From Marinosulfonomonas sp. (GTDB taxonomy: Bacteria; Pseudomonadota; Alphaproteobacteria; Rhodobacterales; Rhodobacteraceae), in assembly GCA_026984915.1 (NCBI GenBank), contig JALSRG010000068.1, forward strand, positions 1 through 45,013: DNA of 45,013 nucleotides, in the 5' to 3' direction. Each line of letters begins with the position of its first letter. The stretch's first letter is position 1. Under the pieces are notes generated by a model. That model ran no database searches and was not told the origin of the DNA. It saw only the letters and a list, made by a program, of their open reading frames with translations. A program made the position numbers and the translations under genes. This document shows positions 1-8,070 of this stretch, piece by piece.

Positions 1-31
1 AAAATCTGCCAAACCAGTGGTGCAGGGTTTA

Positions 32-48
32 TAGGTCTACGCCCTAGG
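32..48 (-). repeat. 17-bp dispersed element, copy 1
   Basis: TAGGTCTACGCCCTAGG on the + strand, which reads CCTAGGGCGTAGACCTA in the direction of cueO. The TAG stop codon of cueO (44-46) is bases 3-5 of the element in gene orientation. Identical copies are at 15266-15282 and 29509-29525, all in the same orientation. The short TAGG/CCTA arms are too weak for a convincing hairpin, and no T-run follows, so this is not a standard intrinsic terminator. Its function is unknown. Confidence 0.85.
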
Positions 49-1495
49 AAACGGAAAACTGTCCCATCATGCCGCCGTCTTCGTGCTCCAGAATATGGCA
101 GTGGTACATATAGGGGATCTCCGGGGATGCGGCATGAACAAACCGTAACAGTATTTCGGCCTGTCCCTGCACCAGAACGGTATCTTTCCAGCCGCGATTC
201 TGCGCCTGCGGCGGGCGGCCGTTTTCGCTGAGAACCTGGAATGCCACCCCGTGCACGTGAAACGGGTGCATCATCATCTGCCCGGTGATCACCCAGCGCT
301 CTGTCACATCTTTTTTCACGGTCTGGTTGAGCCGGTTCATCCTGAACGGTTTGCCGTTGATGGAAAACCGCCCACCCCGGCGGAACATGCCGCCCATTCC
401 CATCCCCATCTCAAGCGAAAAATGCCGGACCGGGGCACCTTCCGAAACCATATCCGGTTCTGAGCCGCCAATTTGGCCGGGCAGGGCCGAGATACGGACG
501 GGGAGGCTTTCGTCAACAATAAACGGCAGGATTTCGAGGCCGCTGTTGCGTCGTCGCCCGCCCATCATCCCACCGCCCATCATCCCGGTATTGGGGTTTG
601 GGCCCGTGACCAGCAACCCATTGCCTGCATTGGAAAAATCCACCAGCACTTCGGCCCGCTCGGCCGGGGCAAGCACAAGTGTCTTCAGCGCGACCGGGGC
701 TTTCAGCAAACCGCTGTCTGTTCCGACAAGGTGCAGCGGGCGGCCTTCATCCATCGACAGGGTCAGAACGCGTGCATTGGAAGCATTCAACAGACGCAAA
801 CGCACCAATCCCCGGGGAACCCTGGCGACCGGGGAAATCTGGCCGTTGACCATCATCACATTGCCGGCAAATCCCATCATGCTGTCGGGCATGTTCGGGT
901 CATAAATCATCCGGCCACGCCGGTCGAAGCGCCGGTCCTGTAATACCAGGGTCAGATCGTCCACGCCATAGTCAGACGGCAGCCCGCGTGCGTCATCCTG
1001 GCCATCGGTCAGATGGATTACCCCTGCCAGACCGCGATAGACCTGTGGCGCTGTTTTTCCATGAATATGGGAGTGATACCAGATGGTTGCGGGCATCTGT
1101 TCGACCGGAAGAACCGGGGTCCACACCCCCTTGGCCGCAACCGGTTGATGCGGCCCGCCATCGACGTTTCCGGGAATGATCAGCCCATGCCAATGGACAG
1201 AGATTTCCTCGTTCAGGTTGTTTTTGATCGTTGCCTGAACAGATCCGCTGTTGCGCAGGCGCAGCGTCGGGCCGAGATAGGGCTGGTTGAACCCCCAGGT
1301 GCGCGTGGGCTTGCGCCCCCAGAAGTTGACTTCTGCTTCACCCGCTTGCAGTTCAAAACGCCCCGTTTGGGTCGCGTCCAGAAGCGGCGGCATCTTCAGT
1401 GTCTGGCGGTTTGTGGCCGCAAGGACCCATTTTGGCAACGCTGCCAGTGCCAAACCAGCACCGGCCGTTGCCAGAAAATCGCGTTTGCTAATCAT
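44..1495 (-). CDS. cueO: CueO-type periplasmic multicopper oxidase
   Basis: Predicted to oxidise Cu(I) to the less toxic Cu(II) in the periplasm. The 483 residues carry all four copper-ligand blocks: HWHG (H101, H103), WYHSH (H141, H143), HPFHVHG (H410, H413, H415) and HCHILEHEDGGMM (H465-C466-H467, H471, M476 as type-1 ligands). Two methionine-rich stretches, one near residues 305-315 and one near 365-375, resemble the Met-rich copper-handling insert of E. coli CueO. The overall order of blocks and the length also match CueO (516 residues). The N-terminus SKRDFLATAGAG followed by a hydrophobic run is a Tat-like signal with KR in place of RR. The ATG at 1495 is preceded by GCGAGAG. It is the last gene of copA-cueR-cueO, 41 bp after cueR, and its stop codon lies in the 17-bp element. 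A laccase or CopA-type oxidase is the alternative reading. Confidence 0.92.
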   Translation of the reverse strand: MISKRDFLATAGAGLALAALPKWVLAATNRQTLKMPPLLDATQTGRFELQAGEAEVNFWGRKPTRTWGFNQPYLGPTLRLRNSGSVQATIKNNLNEEISVHWHGLIIPGNVDGGPHQPVAAKGVWTPVLPVEQMPATIWYHSHIHGKTAPQVYRGLAGVIHLTDGQDDARGLPSDYGVDDLTLVLQDRRFDRRGRMIYDPNMPDSMMGFAGNVMMVNGQISPVARVPRGLVRLRLLNASNARVLTLSMDEGRPLHLVGTDSGLLKAPVALKTLVLAPAERAEVLVDFSNAGNGLLVTGPNPNTGMMGGGMMGGRRRNSGLEILPFIVDESLPVRISALPGQIGGSEPDMVSEGAPVRHFSLEMGMGMGGMFRRGGRFSINGKPFRMNRLNQTVKKDVTERWVITGQMMMHPFHVHGVAFQVLSENGRPPQAQNRGWKDTVLVQGQAEILLRFVHAASPEIPYMYHCHILEHEDGGMMGQFSVS

Positions 1496-1536
1496 GGTCT
1501 CTCGCTTTTAGTCTTCATATAAGGTGAAGGGCGCAT

Positions 1537-1947
1537 TCACTCAGATGCTTTGACCAGGTGTGCACCATTTTCCAGGTCTTCAAGGATCGGGCAGTCCGGG
1601 CGATGATCGCCGGCACAGTTTTCAATCAGATGCGACAGAGTTTCCCGCATGGCTTCCAGATCGCGGATTTTCGCCTCGATCCGGTCGAGTTGGGCCTGCG
1701 CAATCTGTTTTACATCCGCACTTGCGCGGCTTTTGTCTTCGTAGAGCGCAAGCAAGGACCGGCAATCCTCGATGGTGAAGCCAAGCGCCCGTGCGCGGCC
1801 AAGAAAGGCCAGCTTGTGCAACTCCTGCTCACGAAATGCACGATAGCCATTGGCTTCGCGAAGCGGTTTGATCAGGCCGATATCCTCGTAGTATCTGATG
1901 GTCTTTGCCGGTAATCCCGATCGTGCCGAGACGTCACCAATGTTCAT
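1537..1947 (-). CDS. cueR: MerR-family copper-responsive regulator CueR
   Basis: 136-residue MerR-family activator predicted to sense cytoplasmic Cu(I) and to untwist promoters with a 19-bp spacer. The N-terminal winged helix-turn-helix (MNIGDVSARSGLPAKTIRYYE) is followed by a long dimerisation helix. The metal-binding loop near the C-terminus is CAGDHRPDC, two cysteines eight residues apart as in CueR C112/C120. The RASADVK segment has serine where the divalent-metal sensor ZntR has cysteine, which supports monovalent-ion selectivity. GGAGA precedes the ATG at 1947. It sits between copA (25 bp upstream) and cueO (41 bp downstream) in one operon, so it probably activates its own transcription from the copA promoter at 4520-4550. 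Other MerR subclasses (HmrR, ActP regulators) are the same functional group. Confidence 0.93.
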   Translation of the reverse strand: MNIGDVSARSGLPAKTIRYYEDIGLIKPLREANGYRAFREQELHKLAFLGRARALGFTIEDCRSLLALYEDKSRASADVKQIAQAQLDRIEAKIRDLEAMRETLSHLIENCAGDHRPDCPILEDLENGAHLVKASE

Positions 1948-1972
1948 TTGTGTTCTCCGATGCTGTTACGGT

Positions 1973-4483
1973 TCATTCTGCCGGGGCGGGTGCGGCGGTT
2001 TCGGTTTGCGCCATCTGCTCTGCCCCCTTTTCATCCATCAGGGGCTTTATCCACCGCAGCCGCAAGGCATTCGTCAGCACAAACACACTCGACAGGGCCA
2101 TCGCTCCGGCCGCAATGGCCGGGGACAGCATCAAGCCGCTGATCGGGTAGAGGGCACCCGCAGCCACAGGGATAAGAAGGGTGTTGTATCCAAAGGCCCA
2201 GAACAGGTTCTGGCGGATATTGCGCATGGTTCGCTGACTGATATCAAAGGCATTTACCACACCGCGCAGATCGCCGGACATCAGCACCACATCCGCAGCC
2301 TCTATCGCCACATCTGTTCCCGTTCCGATGGCGATTCCAACGTCGGCGGATGCCAGGGCGGGGGCATCGTTGATGCCATCGCCGACGAATGCGAGTTTTC
2401 CCTTTTCCTGGCGCAGTTCCTTCAGGGCTGCAACTTTGCCTTCCGGCAGAACCTCGGCGACCACGTGGTCAATCTTGAGGTCGGCGGCGATGGATTTGGC
2501 GGTTTTTTCATTATCGCCGGTAATCATGGCAACTTTCAGGCCGAGGCCATGCAATGCCTCTATGGCTTCTGGTGTGCTGGGTTTGATCGGGTCACTGACG
2601 GCGATCACCGCGGCAATTTTCCCGTTTACTGCCGCGTAAAGCGGGGTTTTTCCCTTTTCACCAAGCGATTGGCCGATCGCCGCCAATGGCCCCAGTTCGA
2701 TACCTTCTTTTGCCATCAGGCGATCAGCGCCAATAAGGATGCTGTCCTTGTCAATACTGGCCTGTACCCCATAGCCGGTGATCGAGTTGAAATCCGAAAC
2801 ACCGGGCAGGGTGAGGTTTCTCGCCTTGGCTGCGCGGACGATGGCCTCGGCGATCGGATGTTCGGACAGCGCCTCGACCGCAGCGATCCTGCCAAGGACA
2901 TCCGCTTCGGAAAAACCGGGTGCCAGGGAAATATTTGTCATTTCCGGGCGGCCTTGCGTCAGCGTCCCGGTTTTGTCCAGGGCAACGATGCGCGCTTCCT
3001 GCAGGCTTTGCAGCGCGTCACCCTTTCGGAACAAAACGCCCATTTCCGCAGCCCGTCCCGTACCCACCATGATTGATGTCGGCGTCGCCAGCCCCATGGC
3101 GCAGGGGCAGGCGATTATCAGAACGGAAACACCGGCAACCAAAGCATAGCCAAGGGATGGGGAGGGGCCGAATACCAGCCAGACAATAATGGTCAGGGTT
3201 GCAATCAGCATGACGGCCGGAACAAACCATGCGGTTATCTTGTCAACCAGTCCCTGAATGGGCAGCTTTGCCCCTTGTGCCTGTTCGACCATGCGGATGA
3301 TCTGCGCCAGCATTGTGTCGCCACCCACCTTGGTTGCCCTGAAGGTCAACGCTCCGGTGCCATTGACCGTGCCACCGACAACCTGAGTCCCATCGCGTTT
3401 TTCAACGGGGACGGGTTCGCCCGTGATCATGCTTTCATCAACATAGGATGAGCCACTGATCACCTCACCATCCACCGCAATCTTTTCGCCCGGGCGCACG
3501 TGTATGATGTCGCCGACACTGATTTCCTCGATGGGGAGTTCAACGACCTTGCCATTGCGCTCAACCCGCGCGGTCTTGGGTTGCAGGCCGATGAGCTTGC
3601 GTATGGCTTGACCGGTGCGCCCCTTGGCGCGTGCCTCAAGGGTGCGGCCCAGCAGGATCAGGACGACAATGACCGCGGCCGCCTCGTAATAGACATTTGC
3701 AGTGCCTGCCGGCAAAAGACCCGGCGCAAATGTCGCCACGACAGAAAATCCATAGGCCGCCGAAGTCCCCAGGGCGACCAGAGAATTCATATCCGGTGCA
3801 CCTTTGAACAGGGCCGGATAGCCCTTGGTGTAGAAACTGCGCCCCGGCCCCAGCAGTACGGCCGTCGTCAACACGAACTGGATCAACCAGCTGGTTTGTG
3901 TGCCGATCGTATTGGCGACCCATTCATGCATGCCGGGAATGAAGTGGCTGCCCATTTCCAGCAGAAATACCGGCAATGTCAGTATCGCCGCCAGCATTGT
4001 CCGACGGGCGAGCCGGGCGGCTTCCTCCGCCTTGCGGTCGGATTTTGTTGTTGATGAGCCGGTCTTGATTTTGGAAGGGTATCCCGCCTTTGTCACGGTT
4101 TCCGCCAGTTCCGCCGGTGTCGTTGCCCCGGCGACATAACGTATCGTTGCGGTTTCCGTGGCCAGATTGACGCTCGCATCGACAACGCCTTCAACAGATT
4201 TCAGCGCTTTTTCGACCCGCCCGACACAGGACGCACATGTCATGCCTGTGATGTCGAGCATCACGTCTTCCACAACCGCCGGGTATCCCGCCGCTTCCAG
4301 GGCGCGGGTCAGTTCCGGGAGGTTCGCGCGCTCGTCATAGCTGAGCCGCACGGTTTCATTGGCAAGATTGACAGTTGCTTCGGTCACGCCGGGCACGGCA
4401 TTCAACGTTTTTTCAACCCGTCCGACACATGATGCGCAACTCATGCCCTCTATCTGGATAGATGTTTCGTGTTCTGTCGTCAT
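1973..4483 (-). CDS. copA: Cu(+)-exporting P1B-type ATPase CopA
   Basis: Inner-membrane copper efflux pump of about 836 residues. Two N-terminal heavy-metal-associated domains carry GMSCASC (C16/C19) and GMTCASC (C83/C86). The membrane CPC motif (ACPCAMG, around residues 459-461) defines a P1B-1 pump. The phosphorylated aspartate is in DKTGTLT (about D503), with the actuator loop MITGEP, the SEHPIAEA nucleotide-binding loop and the hinge GDGINDAP. All signatures are intact. The open frame also extends to a GTG at 4495. I prefer the ATG at 4483 because the GGAG that would serve it overlaps that GTG (4495-4498). The CueR-type promoter at 4520-4550 then gives a short leader. First gene of the operon copA-cueR-cueO and divergent from copZ. 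Confidence 0.96.
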   Translation of the reverse strand: MTTEHETSIQIEGMSCASCVGRVEKTLNAVPGVTEATVNLANETVRLSYDERANLPELTRALEAAGYPAVVEDVMLDITGMTCASCVGRVEKALKSVEGVVDASVNLATETATIRYVAGATTPAELAETVTKAGYPSKIKTGSSTTKSDRKAEEAARLARRTMLAAILTLPVFLLEMGSHFIPGMHEWVANTIGTQTSWLIQFVLTTAVLLGPGRSFYTKGYPALFKGAPDMNSLVALGTSAAYGFSVVATFAPGLLPAGTANVYYEAAAVIVVLILLGRTLEARAKGRTGQAIRKLIGLQPKTARVERNGKVVELPIEEISVGDIIHVRPGEKIAVDGEVISGSSYVDESMITGEPVPVEKRDGTQVVGGTVNGTGALTFRATKVGGDTMLAQIIRMVEQAQGAKLPIQGLVDKITAWFVPAVMLIATLTIIVWLVFGPSPSLGYALVAGVSVLIIACPCAMGLATPTSIMVGTGRAAEMGVLFRKGDALQSLQEARIVALDKTGTLTQGRPEMTNISLAPGFSEADVLGRIAAVEALSEHPIAEAIVRAAKARNLTLPGVSDFNSITGYGVQASIDKDSILIGADRLMAKEGIELGPLAAIGQSLGEKGKTPLYAAVNGKIAAVIAVSDPIKPSTPEAIEALHGLGLKVAMITGDNEKTAKSIAADLKIDHVVAEVLPEGKVAALKELRQEKGKLAFVGDGINDAPALASADVGIAIGTGTDVAIEAADVVLMSGDLRGVVNAFDISQRTMRNIRQNLFWAFGYNTLLIPVAAGALYPISGLMLSPAIAAGAMALSSVFVLTNALRLRWIKPLMDEKGAEQMAQTETAAPAPAE

Positions 4484-4519
4484 ACCCTGGTCCACTCCGG
4501 TTCATATGCCTTCCAGGTC

Positions 4520-4550
4520 CATTTAGGGGTTCCAGCTAGTGGAAGGTCAA
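4520..4550 (-). promoter_or_regulatory. CueR-type promoter of copA-cueR-cueO
   Basis: Read on the minus strand: -35 TTGACC (4550-4545), a 19-bp spacer containing the dyad TTCCA-N5-TGGAA, and -10 TAAATG (4525-4520). The 19-bp spacer with an embedded TTCC...GGAA dyad is the hallmark of MerR-family copper promoters and matches the E. coli copA promoter in layout. Assignment to CueR in this operon is inference from context. Confidence 0.88.
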
Positions 4551-4585
4551 GAGTGGGGTCAAAAAATTATGTTCAATGGAAAGGC

Positions 4586-4616
4586 TTGACCTTCCAGTAC
4601 TGGAAAGCTTAGGGCG
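4586..4616 (+). promoter_or_regulatory. CueR-type promoter of copZ
   Basis: -35 TTGACC (4586-4591), followed by the perfect 14-bp palindrome TTCCAGTACTGGAA (4592-4605). The half-sites are 6 bp apart rather than the 5 bp between the longer arms at copA. The -10 is poor: TAGGGC at 4610-4615 with an 18-bp spacer, or AGGGCG with a 19-bp spacer. The operator is convincing but the exact -10 is not. Confidence 0.75.
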
Positions 4617-4649
4617 GAATGCAGGAAATGACTGATAAGGATATCGCTT

Positions 4650-4850
4650 ATGACTAGATTTTCTGTTCCCGATATGACTTGCGGCCACTGCAAAGCGGCG
4701 ATTGAAAAGGCGGTGAGCGCGATCAGCCCGGCTGCCGTCATAAAGGTAGACCTTGAAAATCATATTGTTGAGATTGAAAGTACAACAGATGATGCTACCC
4801 TTGTTGCGGCCATGAAAGATGAAGGCTACGAAGCGACGCCGACAAGCTGA
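4650..4850 (+). CDS. copZ: Copper chaperone CopZ (HMA domain)
   Basis: 66-residue single heavy-metal-associated domain with the Cu(I) site MTCGHC near the N-terminus and the beta-alpha-beta-beta-alpha-beta pattern expected over the rest. It would carry Cu(I) in the cytoplasm to CopA and to CueR. AAGGA lies about 9 nt before the ATG. It is divergent from copA across a 166-bp region holding a CueR-type operator for each side. The normal family length is about 65-70 residues. A mercury-binding MerP-like role is unlikely, as there is no signal peptide and no mer gene. Confidence 0.93.
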   Translation: MTRFSVPDMTCGHCKAAIEKAVSAISPAAVIKVDLENHIVEIESTTDDATLVAAMKDEGYEATPTS

Positions 4851-4928
4851 TCCTTTCGCAGCCGCCGGCAACTGCCAGGATCAGATCTTGCACGGGCTGG
4901 CAGGAATGGACGGGGAACTGCAAACAGG

Positions 4929-6158
4929 ATGAAAGAGCTGCGCGATCAGGCGAAAAGGCTTTTCATGCGCGGCGTCTGTGCGGCGGATCCCGGCCTTGCG
5001 GTTGCACAGGCTTTGAGAGCCGACCCGCTCAGGGCTTCTGGCGGAACTGTTTACGTTGTTGCAGTGGGCAAGGCCGCCAGGAACATGGCGGCAGCGGCGA
5101 TGGAGCTTGTTCCCGGCCCCTTCGAGGTTCTGGTTGTGACAAATTATGAGAATGCCACCCCCCTGACCGGCGCCACCGTCCTTGCCGCAGGCCACCCGGT
5201 GCCGGATGATAACGGGGCTGCGGCAGCGCAAGCCATTGTCAGCCTGCTGCGTGCCGCTGGCAAAAAAGACCAGATCCTCGCGCTGATCAGTGGCGGCGGC
5301 TCGGCCTTGATTCCCGCCCCGATCAAAGGTGTAACCATAGCCGAAAAGGCCGAGGTCAGCCGTTTGTTATTGGCGAGCGGCGCAGATATTTCGCAAATGA
5401 ATCTGGTGCGTCAGCAGTTATCACGCCTCAAGGGCGGTGGTTTTCTGCGGCTGGCCAGTCCGGCACCGGTTCGGGCGCTTGTACTGTCGGATGTGGTGGG
5501 CGATGACGTGCGGGTGATCGCAAGCGGTCTGACAGCCACCCCGCTTGGCACAGGTGCAGACGCACGAAAGATTCTGGATGAAAGGGGAATCTGGTCTCGG
5601 TTGCCCGCGTCCGTCCGTGCGGTTCTCTCTGCTCCGGATCCGGGAAACCGACCGGTTGCAAAAGCCGACAACCAACTGGTTGGTTCCAACAGCAAAAGCC
5701 TTGCGGCAATGGCTGAACTGGCATCAGAGGCCAAAGTCTTTCCCAAGCCTTTGGTCGGTGATGTCAAAGACGCCTGTCAACAGATCATGGCCTTTTCTGC
5801 GGGCAGCGGGGTGTTTTTGTTTGGGGGTGAGACCACCGTCATTTTACGGGGCGACGGCAAGGGGGGGCGCAATCAGGAACTGGCGTTGCGCATGGCGCTG
5901 GCCGCTGGTTCTGCTGGCTGGTCGCGCGACTGGGCCTTCCTGTCAGGGGGGACGGACGGGCGCGACGGGCCGACGGATGCCGCAGGCGGGCTTGTCGATG
6001 CAGGGTCCGTTTCGCGCATGGTTGCTGCCGGGGTTGATCCGCAGGCCAGCCTTTTGCGGAATGACAGCTATAACGCATTGAAAAAATCCGGTGATTTGCT
6101 GATAACCGGTGCAACCGGAACGAATGTGGCGGATCTGCAAATCCTGATCCGCATGTAA
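4929..6158 (+). CDS. Glycerate 2-kinase (DUF4147/MOFRL family)
   Basis: 409 residues. Predicted to phosphorylate D-glycerate to 2-phosphoglycerate, linking glyoxylate, tartrate or serine-cycle carbon to glycolysis. The N-terminal DUF4147 domain shows VAVGKAARNMA, AGHPVPDDNG, the nucleotide-binding loop LISGGGSAL and KGGGFLRL. The C-terminal MOFRL domain shows GGETTVILRG, GKGGRNQELAL and the LSGGTDGRDGPTDAAGG motif. Homologues have often been mislabelled hydroxypyruvate reductase (TtuD). The ATG at 4929 follows CAAACAGG. It starts 78 bp after copZ, with no clear promoter seen in the gap. Its link to the copper or sulfur genes on either side is not evident. Confidence 0.92.
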   Translation: MKELRDQAKRLFMRGVCAADPGLAVAQALRADPLRASGGTVYVVAVGKAARNMAAAAMELVPGPFEVLVVTNYENATPLTGATVLAAGHPVPDDNGAAAAQAIVSLLRAAGKKDQILALISGGGSALIPAPIKGVTIAEKAEVSRLLLASGADISQMNLVRQQLSRLKGGGFLRLASPAPVRALVLSDVVGDDVRVIASGLTATPLGTGADARKILDERGIWSRLPASVRAVLSAPDPGNRPVAKADNQLVGSNSKSLAAMAELASEAKVFPKPLVGDVKDACQQIMAFSAGSGVFLFGGETTVILRGDGKGGRNQELALRMALAAGSAGWSRDWAFLSGGTDGRDGPTDAAGGLVDAGSVSRMVAAGVDPQASLLRNDSYNALKKSGDLLITGATGTNVADLQILIRM

Positions 6159-6250
6159 ATGTACAGGCCTCACCTGCTTTTTTCCTTTGCGGATCGACAG
6201 TCCGGGTCTGGCTGGATAAAAGGCGTTCAGAGAAAACAGAAGGCAAAACA

Positions 6251-6907
6251 ATGGGCTGGATTGACAGATTCGAGGGGCTTTCCAGCCTCGACAAGACGCT
6301 GCGCGACCTGCTGACGGAACAATCCCAGATTGTGGTCATGCCCAAGGGGAGTCAGATATTCGGCCCCGGAAAAACAATCGACAATCTGCTGCTGCTGCTT
6401 GACGGGACGGTCCGGGTTCAGCAAACCACGGATCATGGGCGCGAAATCGTGTTGTACCGGGTGCAGGCCGGGGAAAGCTGCGTCATGACCACGGCCTGCC
6501 TGTTGGCCCATGAAACCTATGCGGCGGAAGGAATTGCCGAAACAGAGATATCCGCAGCCGCAATTCCAAAACGGGTTTTTGATAGATTGCTGGCTGAATC
6601 CGAGGCGTTTCGTACGTTTGTGTTCACGGCCTATTCCAGACGGATAACCGACCTGTTTTTCGTTATTGAAGAAATCGCCTTTCGTCGGATTGACATCCGG
6701 CTTTCCCAAAAGCTGCTGAAAATGGCGGATAGCCAGCAGACGATTCATGCAACGCATCATGATCTGGCGGCCGAACTGGGCACCGCAAGAGAGGTGGTTT
6801 CCCGCCAGTTGCAGGAATTTCGCCGCCGTGGATGGGTTTCTGTGTCGCGCGGCGAAATTCAGCTGACAGATCTCAAGGGACTGAAAACGCTTGCTGAAAC
6901 AAGCTGA
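6251..6907 (+). CDS. Crp/Fnr-family transcriptional regulator with two cysteines
   Basis: 218 residues. A cyclic-nucleotide-binding-like N-terminal beta-barrel (about 15-120), a dimerisation helix (about 121-150) and a C-terminal winged helix (about 150-210) whose recognition helix is ELGTAREVVSRQLQEF. The only cysteines are C77 and C83 in the segment GESCVMTTACLL. FNR iron-sulfur cysteines at the N-terminus are absent, as are the cAMP-contact residues of CRP, so it is neither classical FNR nor CRP. AGAAGG precedes the ATG. It is transcribed towards the sulfur operon that starts about 260 bp downstream, and inverted repeats lie in that gap (6952-6966, 6979-6990). I infer that it controls the operon, possibly by thiol or persulfide chemistry at C77/C83. 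No BigR/SqrR-type ArsR gene is present in the window. Confidence 0.88.
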   Translation: MGWIDRFEGLSSLDKTLRDLLTEQSQIVVMPKGSQIFGPGKTIDNLLLLLDGTVRVQQTTDHGREIVLYRVQAGESCVMTTACLLAHETYAAEGIAETEISAAAIPKRVFDRLLAESEAFRTFVFTAYSRRITDLFFVIEEIAFRRIDIRLSQKLLKMADSQQTIHATHHDLAAELGTAREVVSRQLQEFRRRGWVSVSRGEIQLTDLKGLKTLAETS

Positions 6908-6951
6908 ACTGCGCAGCGCAAGGGGCGGGGCCTGCGTGCCGGGAAAAGTTT

Positions 6952-6990
6952 TGTGACAAGATCACATACTAAAACACAATATTTGAATAT
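6952..6990. promoter_or_regulatory. Candidate operator region of the sulfur operon
   Basis: Two dyads sit side by side in the 263-bp gap between the Crp-like gene and the first permease. One is TGTGA-N5-TCACA (6952-6966), close to a Crp/Fnr-family site although the usual Crp spacer is 6. The other is ATATT-TG-AATAT (6979-6990), AT-rich and of a kind often bound by ArsR-family repressors. No confident -35/-10 pair could be placed. Confidence 0.4.
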
Positions 6991-7028
6991 GTTGAAGGGG
7001 CGAACAGATTCGAAAGGGAGACGCAATC

Positions 7029-7181
7029 ATGCCCGGATCGGGAAGATGGGACTGCGCCCGGAGAAGAGGGGCGACCTCTGTATCCGGCCATAAAAAGAAC
7101 GTGCTGAATGCCCGCGGCGACAGATATTCCGGAGGGCCTGCTGTTTCTGCCGCAGCCCCAGGTTCCTGCAATGGCCACTGA
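7029..7181 (+). CDS. Possible 50-codon leader ORF overlapping the permease start
   Basis: ATG at 7029 preceded by AAAGGGAG with a spacing of about 8, one of the better Shine-Dalgarno sequences in the region. The frame encodes 50 mostly polar residues rich in Gly, Arg and Ser, and stops at TGA 7179-7181. That stop lies just past the likely start of the YeeE permease (ATG 7171), giving an 11-base overlap. I do not recognise the peptide. It could be a leader whose translation couples to or regulates the permease, or a chance frame. Low confidence. Confidence 0.3.
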   Translation: MPGSGRWDCARRRGATSVSGHKKNVLNARGDRYSGGPAVSAAAPGSCNGH

Positions 7182-7602
7182 ATTCACGCCATGGGTATCA
7201 CTGGCAGGCGGGCTTCTTATCGGTGCTGCATCGGTATTGCTGATGCTGTTTCACGGGCGGATCCTGGGTGCAACCGGCATCTTGTCCGGGGTCCTGTTTC
7301 CATCCGGGGCACAAGACTGGGCGTGGCGTGTCATGATCATTTTGGGTATGGTGTCGGCGCCTGTGGTATTCCTGCTGTTTAGCGGTCAGTTTCCAGACAT
7401 CAGGTCTGTCGTGACGGTTCCCTGGCAAATTGCCGGAGGTTTTCTCGTCGGTGTCGGTGTAACGGTCGGATCAGGCTGCACCTCGGGGCATGGGGTCTGT
7501 GGTATGGCACGTCTGTCCCCCAGATCAATCGCAGCAACGCTGACTTTCATGCTCGCAACCGCGATTACGGTCTATATCATGCGCCATGTGGCGGGAGGAT
7601 AG
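7171..7602 (+). CDS. YeeE/YedE-family permease, first half (PmpA-like)
   Basis: About 143 residues. Inner-membrane half of a split YeeE/YedE (TsuA-type) transporter, a family known to import thiosulfate or related sulfur species. Four or so hydrophobic segments are visible. The conserved SGCTSGHGVCG motif (around 7470-7505) carries the pore cysteine of the family. The frame is open back to ATG 7108, but MATEFTPWVSLAGGLLIG matches the usual N-terminus, so ATG 7171 is preferred. Its Shine-Dalgarno is weak, consistent with coupling to the small frame upstream. The second half follows after 3 bp. Confidence 0.88.
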   Translation: MATEFTPWVSLAGGLLIGAASVLLMLFHGRILGATGILSGVLFPSGAQDWAWRVMIILGMVSAPVVFLLFSGQFPDIRSVVTVPWQIAGGFLVGVGVTVGSGCTSGHGVCGMARLSPRSIAATLTFMLATAITVYIMRHVAGG

Positions 7603-7605
7603 GCA

Positions 7606-8046
7606 ATGCGTCTGATTTCGGCTTATCTTGTGGGCTTGATTTTTGGTCTGGGAATTTCCATTTCGGGTATGGGAAACCCTGCAAAAGTTGTAAACTTCTT
7701 TGATTTCGCCGGGCAGTGGGATCCAAGCCTGGCCTTTGTAATGGCCGGTGCGCTGTTTGTTACCTTTCTGGGATATCGGTGGGTGCTGCCACGCCCGAAA
7801 CCTTTGCAGAGTGACCGGTTTTACATCCCCGCCAGCCGGATCATCGACAGCCGTCTTCTGGGGGGCGCGATCGTATTTGGAATTGGTTGGGGTATCAGCG
7901 GTTTTTGTCCGGGGGGGGCCATACCGGTGACCGGCACCCTCAACCAAGACGTTCTGATCTTTATGGCATCGCTTCTGGCGGGAGTGATTGCCGTGCGCCT
8001 GGTACAAAAACGCCGCCAGACAAAAACAGCCAGGCAGCCGGTCTGA
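7606..8046 (+). CDS. YeeE/YedE-family permease, second half (DUF6691, PmpB-like)
   Basis: 146 residues with about four hydrophobic segments. Carries the family signatures ISGMGNPAKVVNFFDF near the N-terminus and GISGFCPGGAI (around residues 100-110), the latter holding the second conserved cysteine. With the preceding gene it makes one full transporter in two chains, a common arrangement next to persulfide dioxygenases. GGGAGGA lies 7 nt before the ATG. It is in tight operon order (3 bp after the first half, 24 bp before blh). The likely substrate is thiosulfate, sulfide or a persulfide-like sulfur species, inferred from family and context. Confidence 0.88.
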   Translation: MRLISAYLVGLIFGLGISISGMGNPAKVVNFFDFAGQWDPSLAFVMAGALFVTFLGYRWVLPRPKPLQSDRFYIPASRIIDSRLLGGAIVFGIGWGISGFCPGGAIPVTGTLNQDVLIFMASLLAGVIAVRLVQKRRQTKTARQPV

Positions 8047-8070
8047 GTGGGCTGCCAAGAGGAGAGAAAA

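Noticed and set aside
1898-3076. Plus-strand frame of 392 codons opposite copA
   Set aside because: Opposite to an unmistakable copper ATPase; no domain and no start signal.
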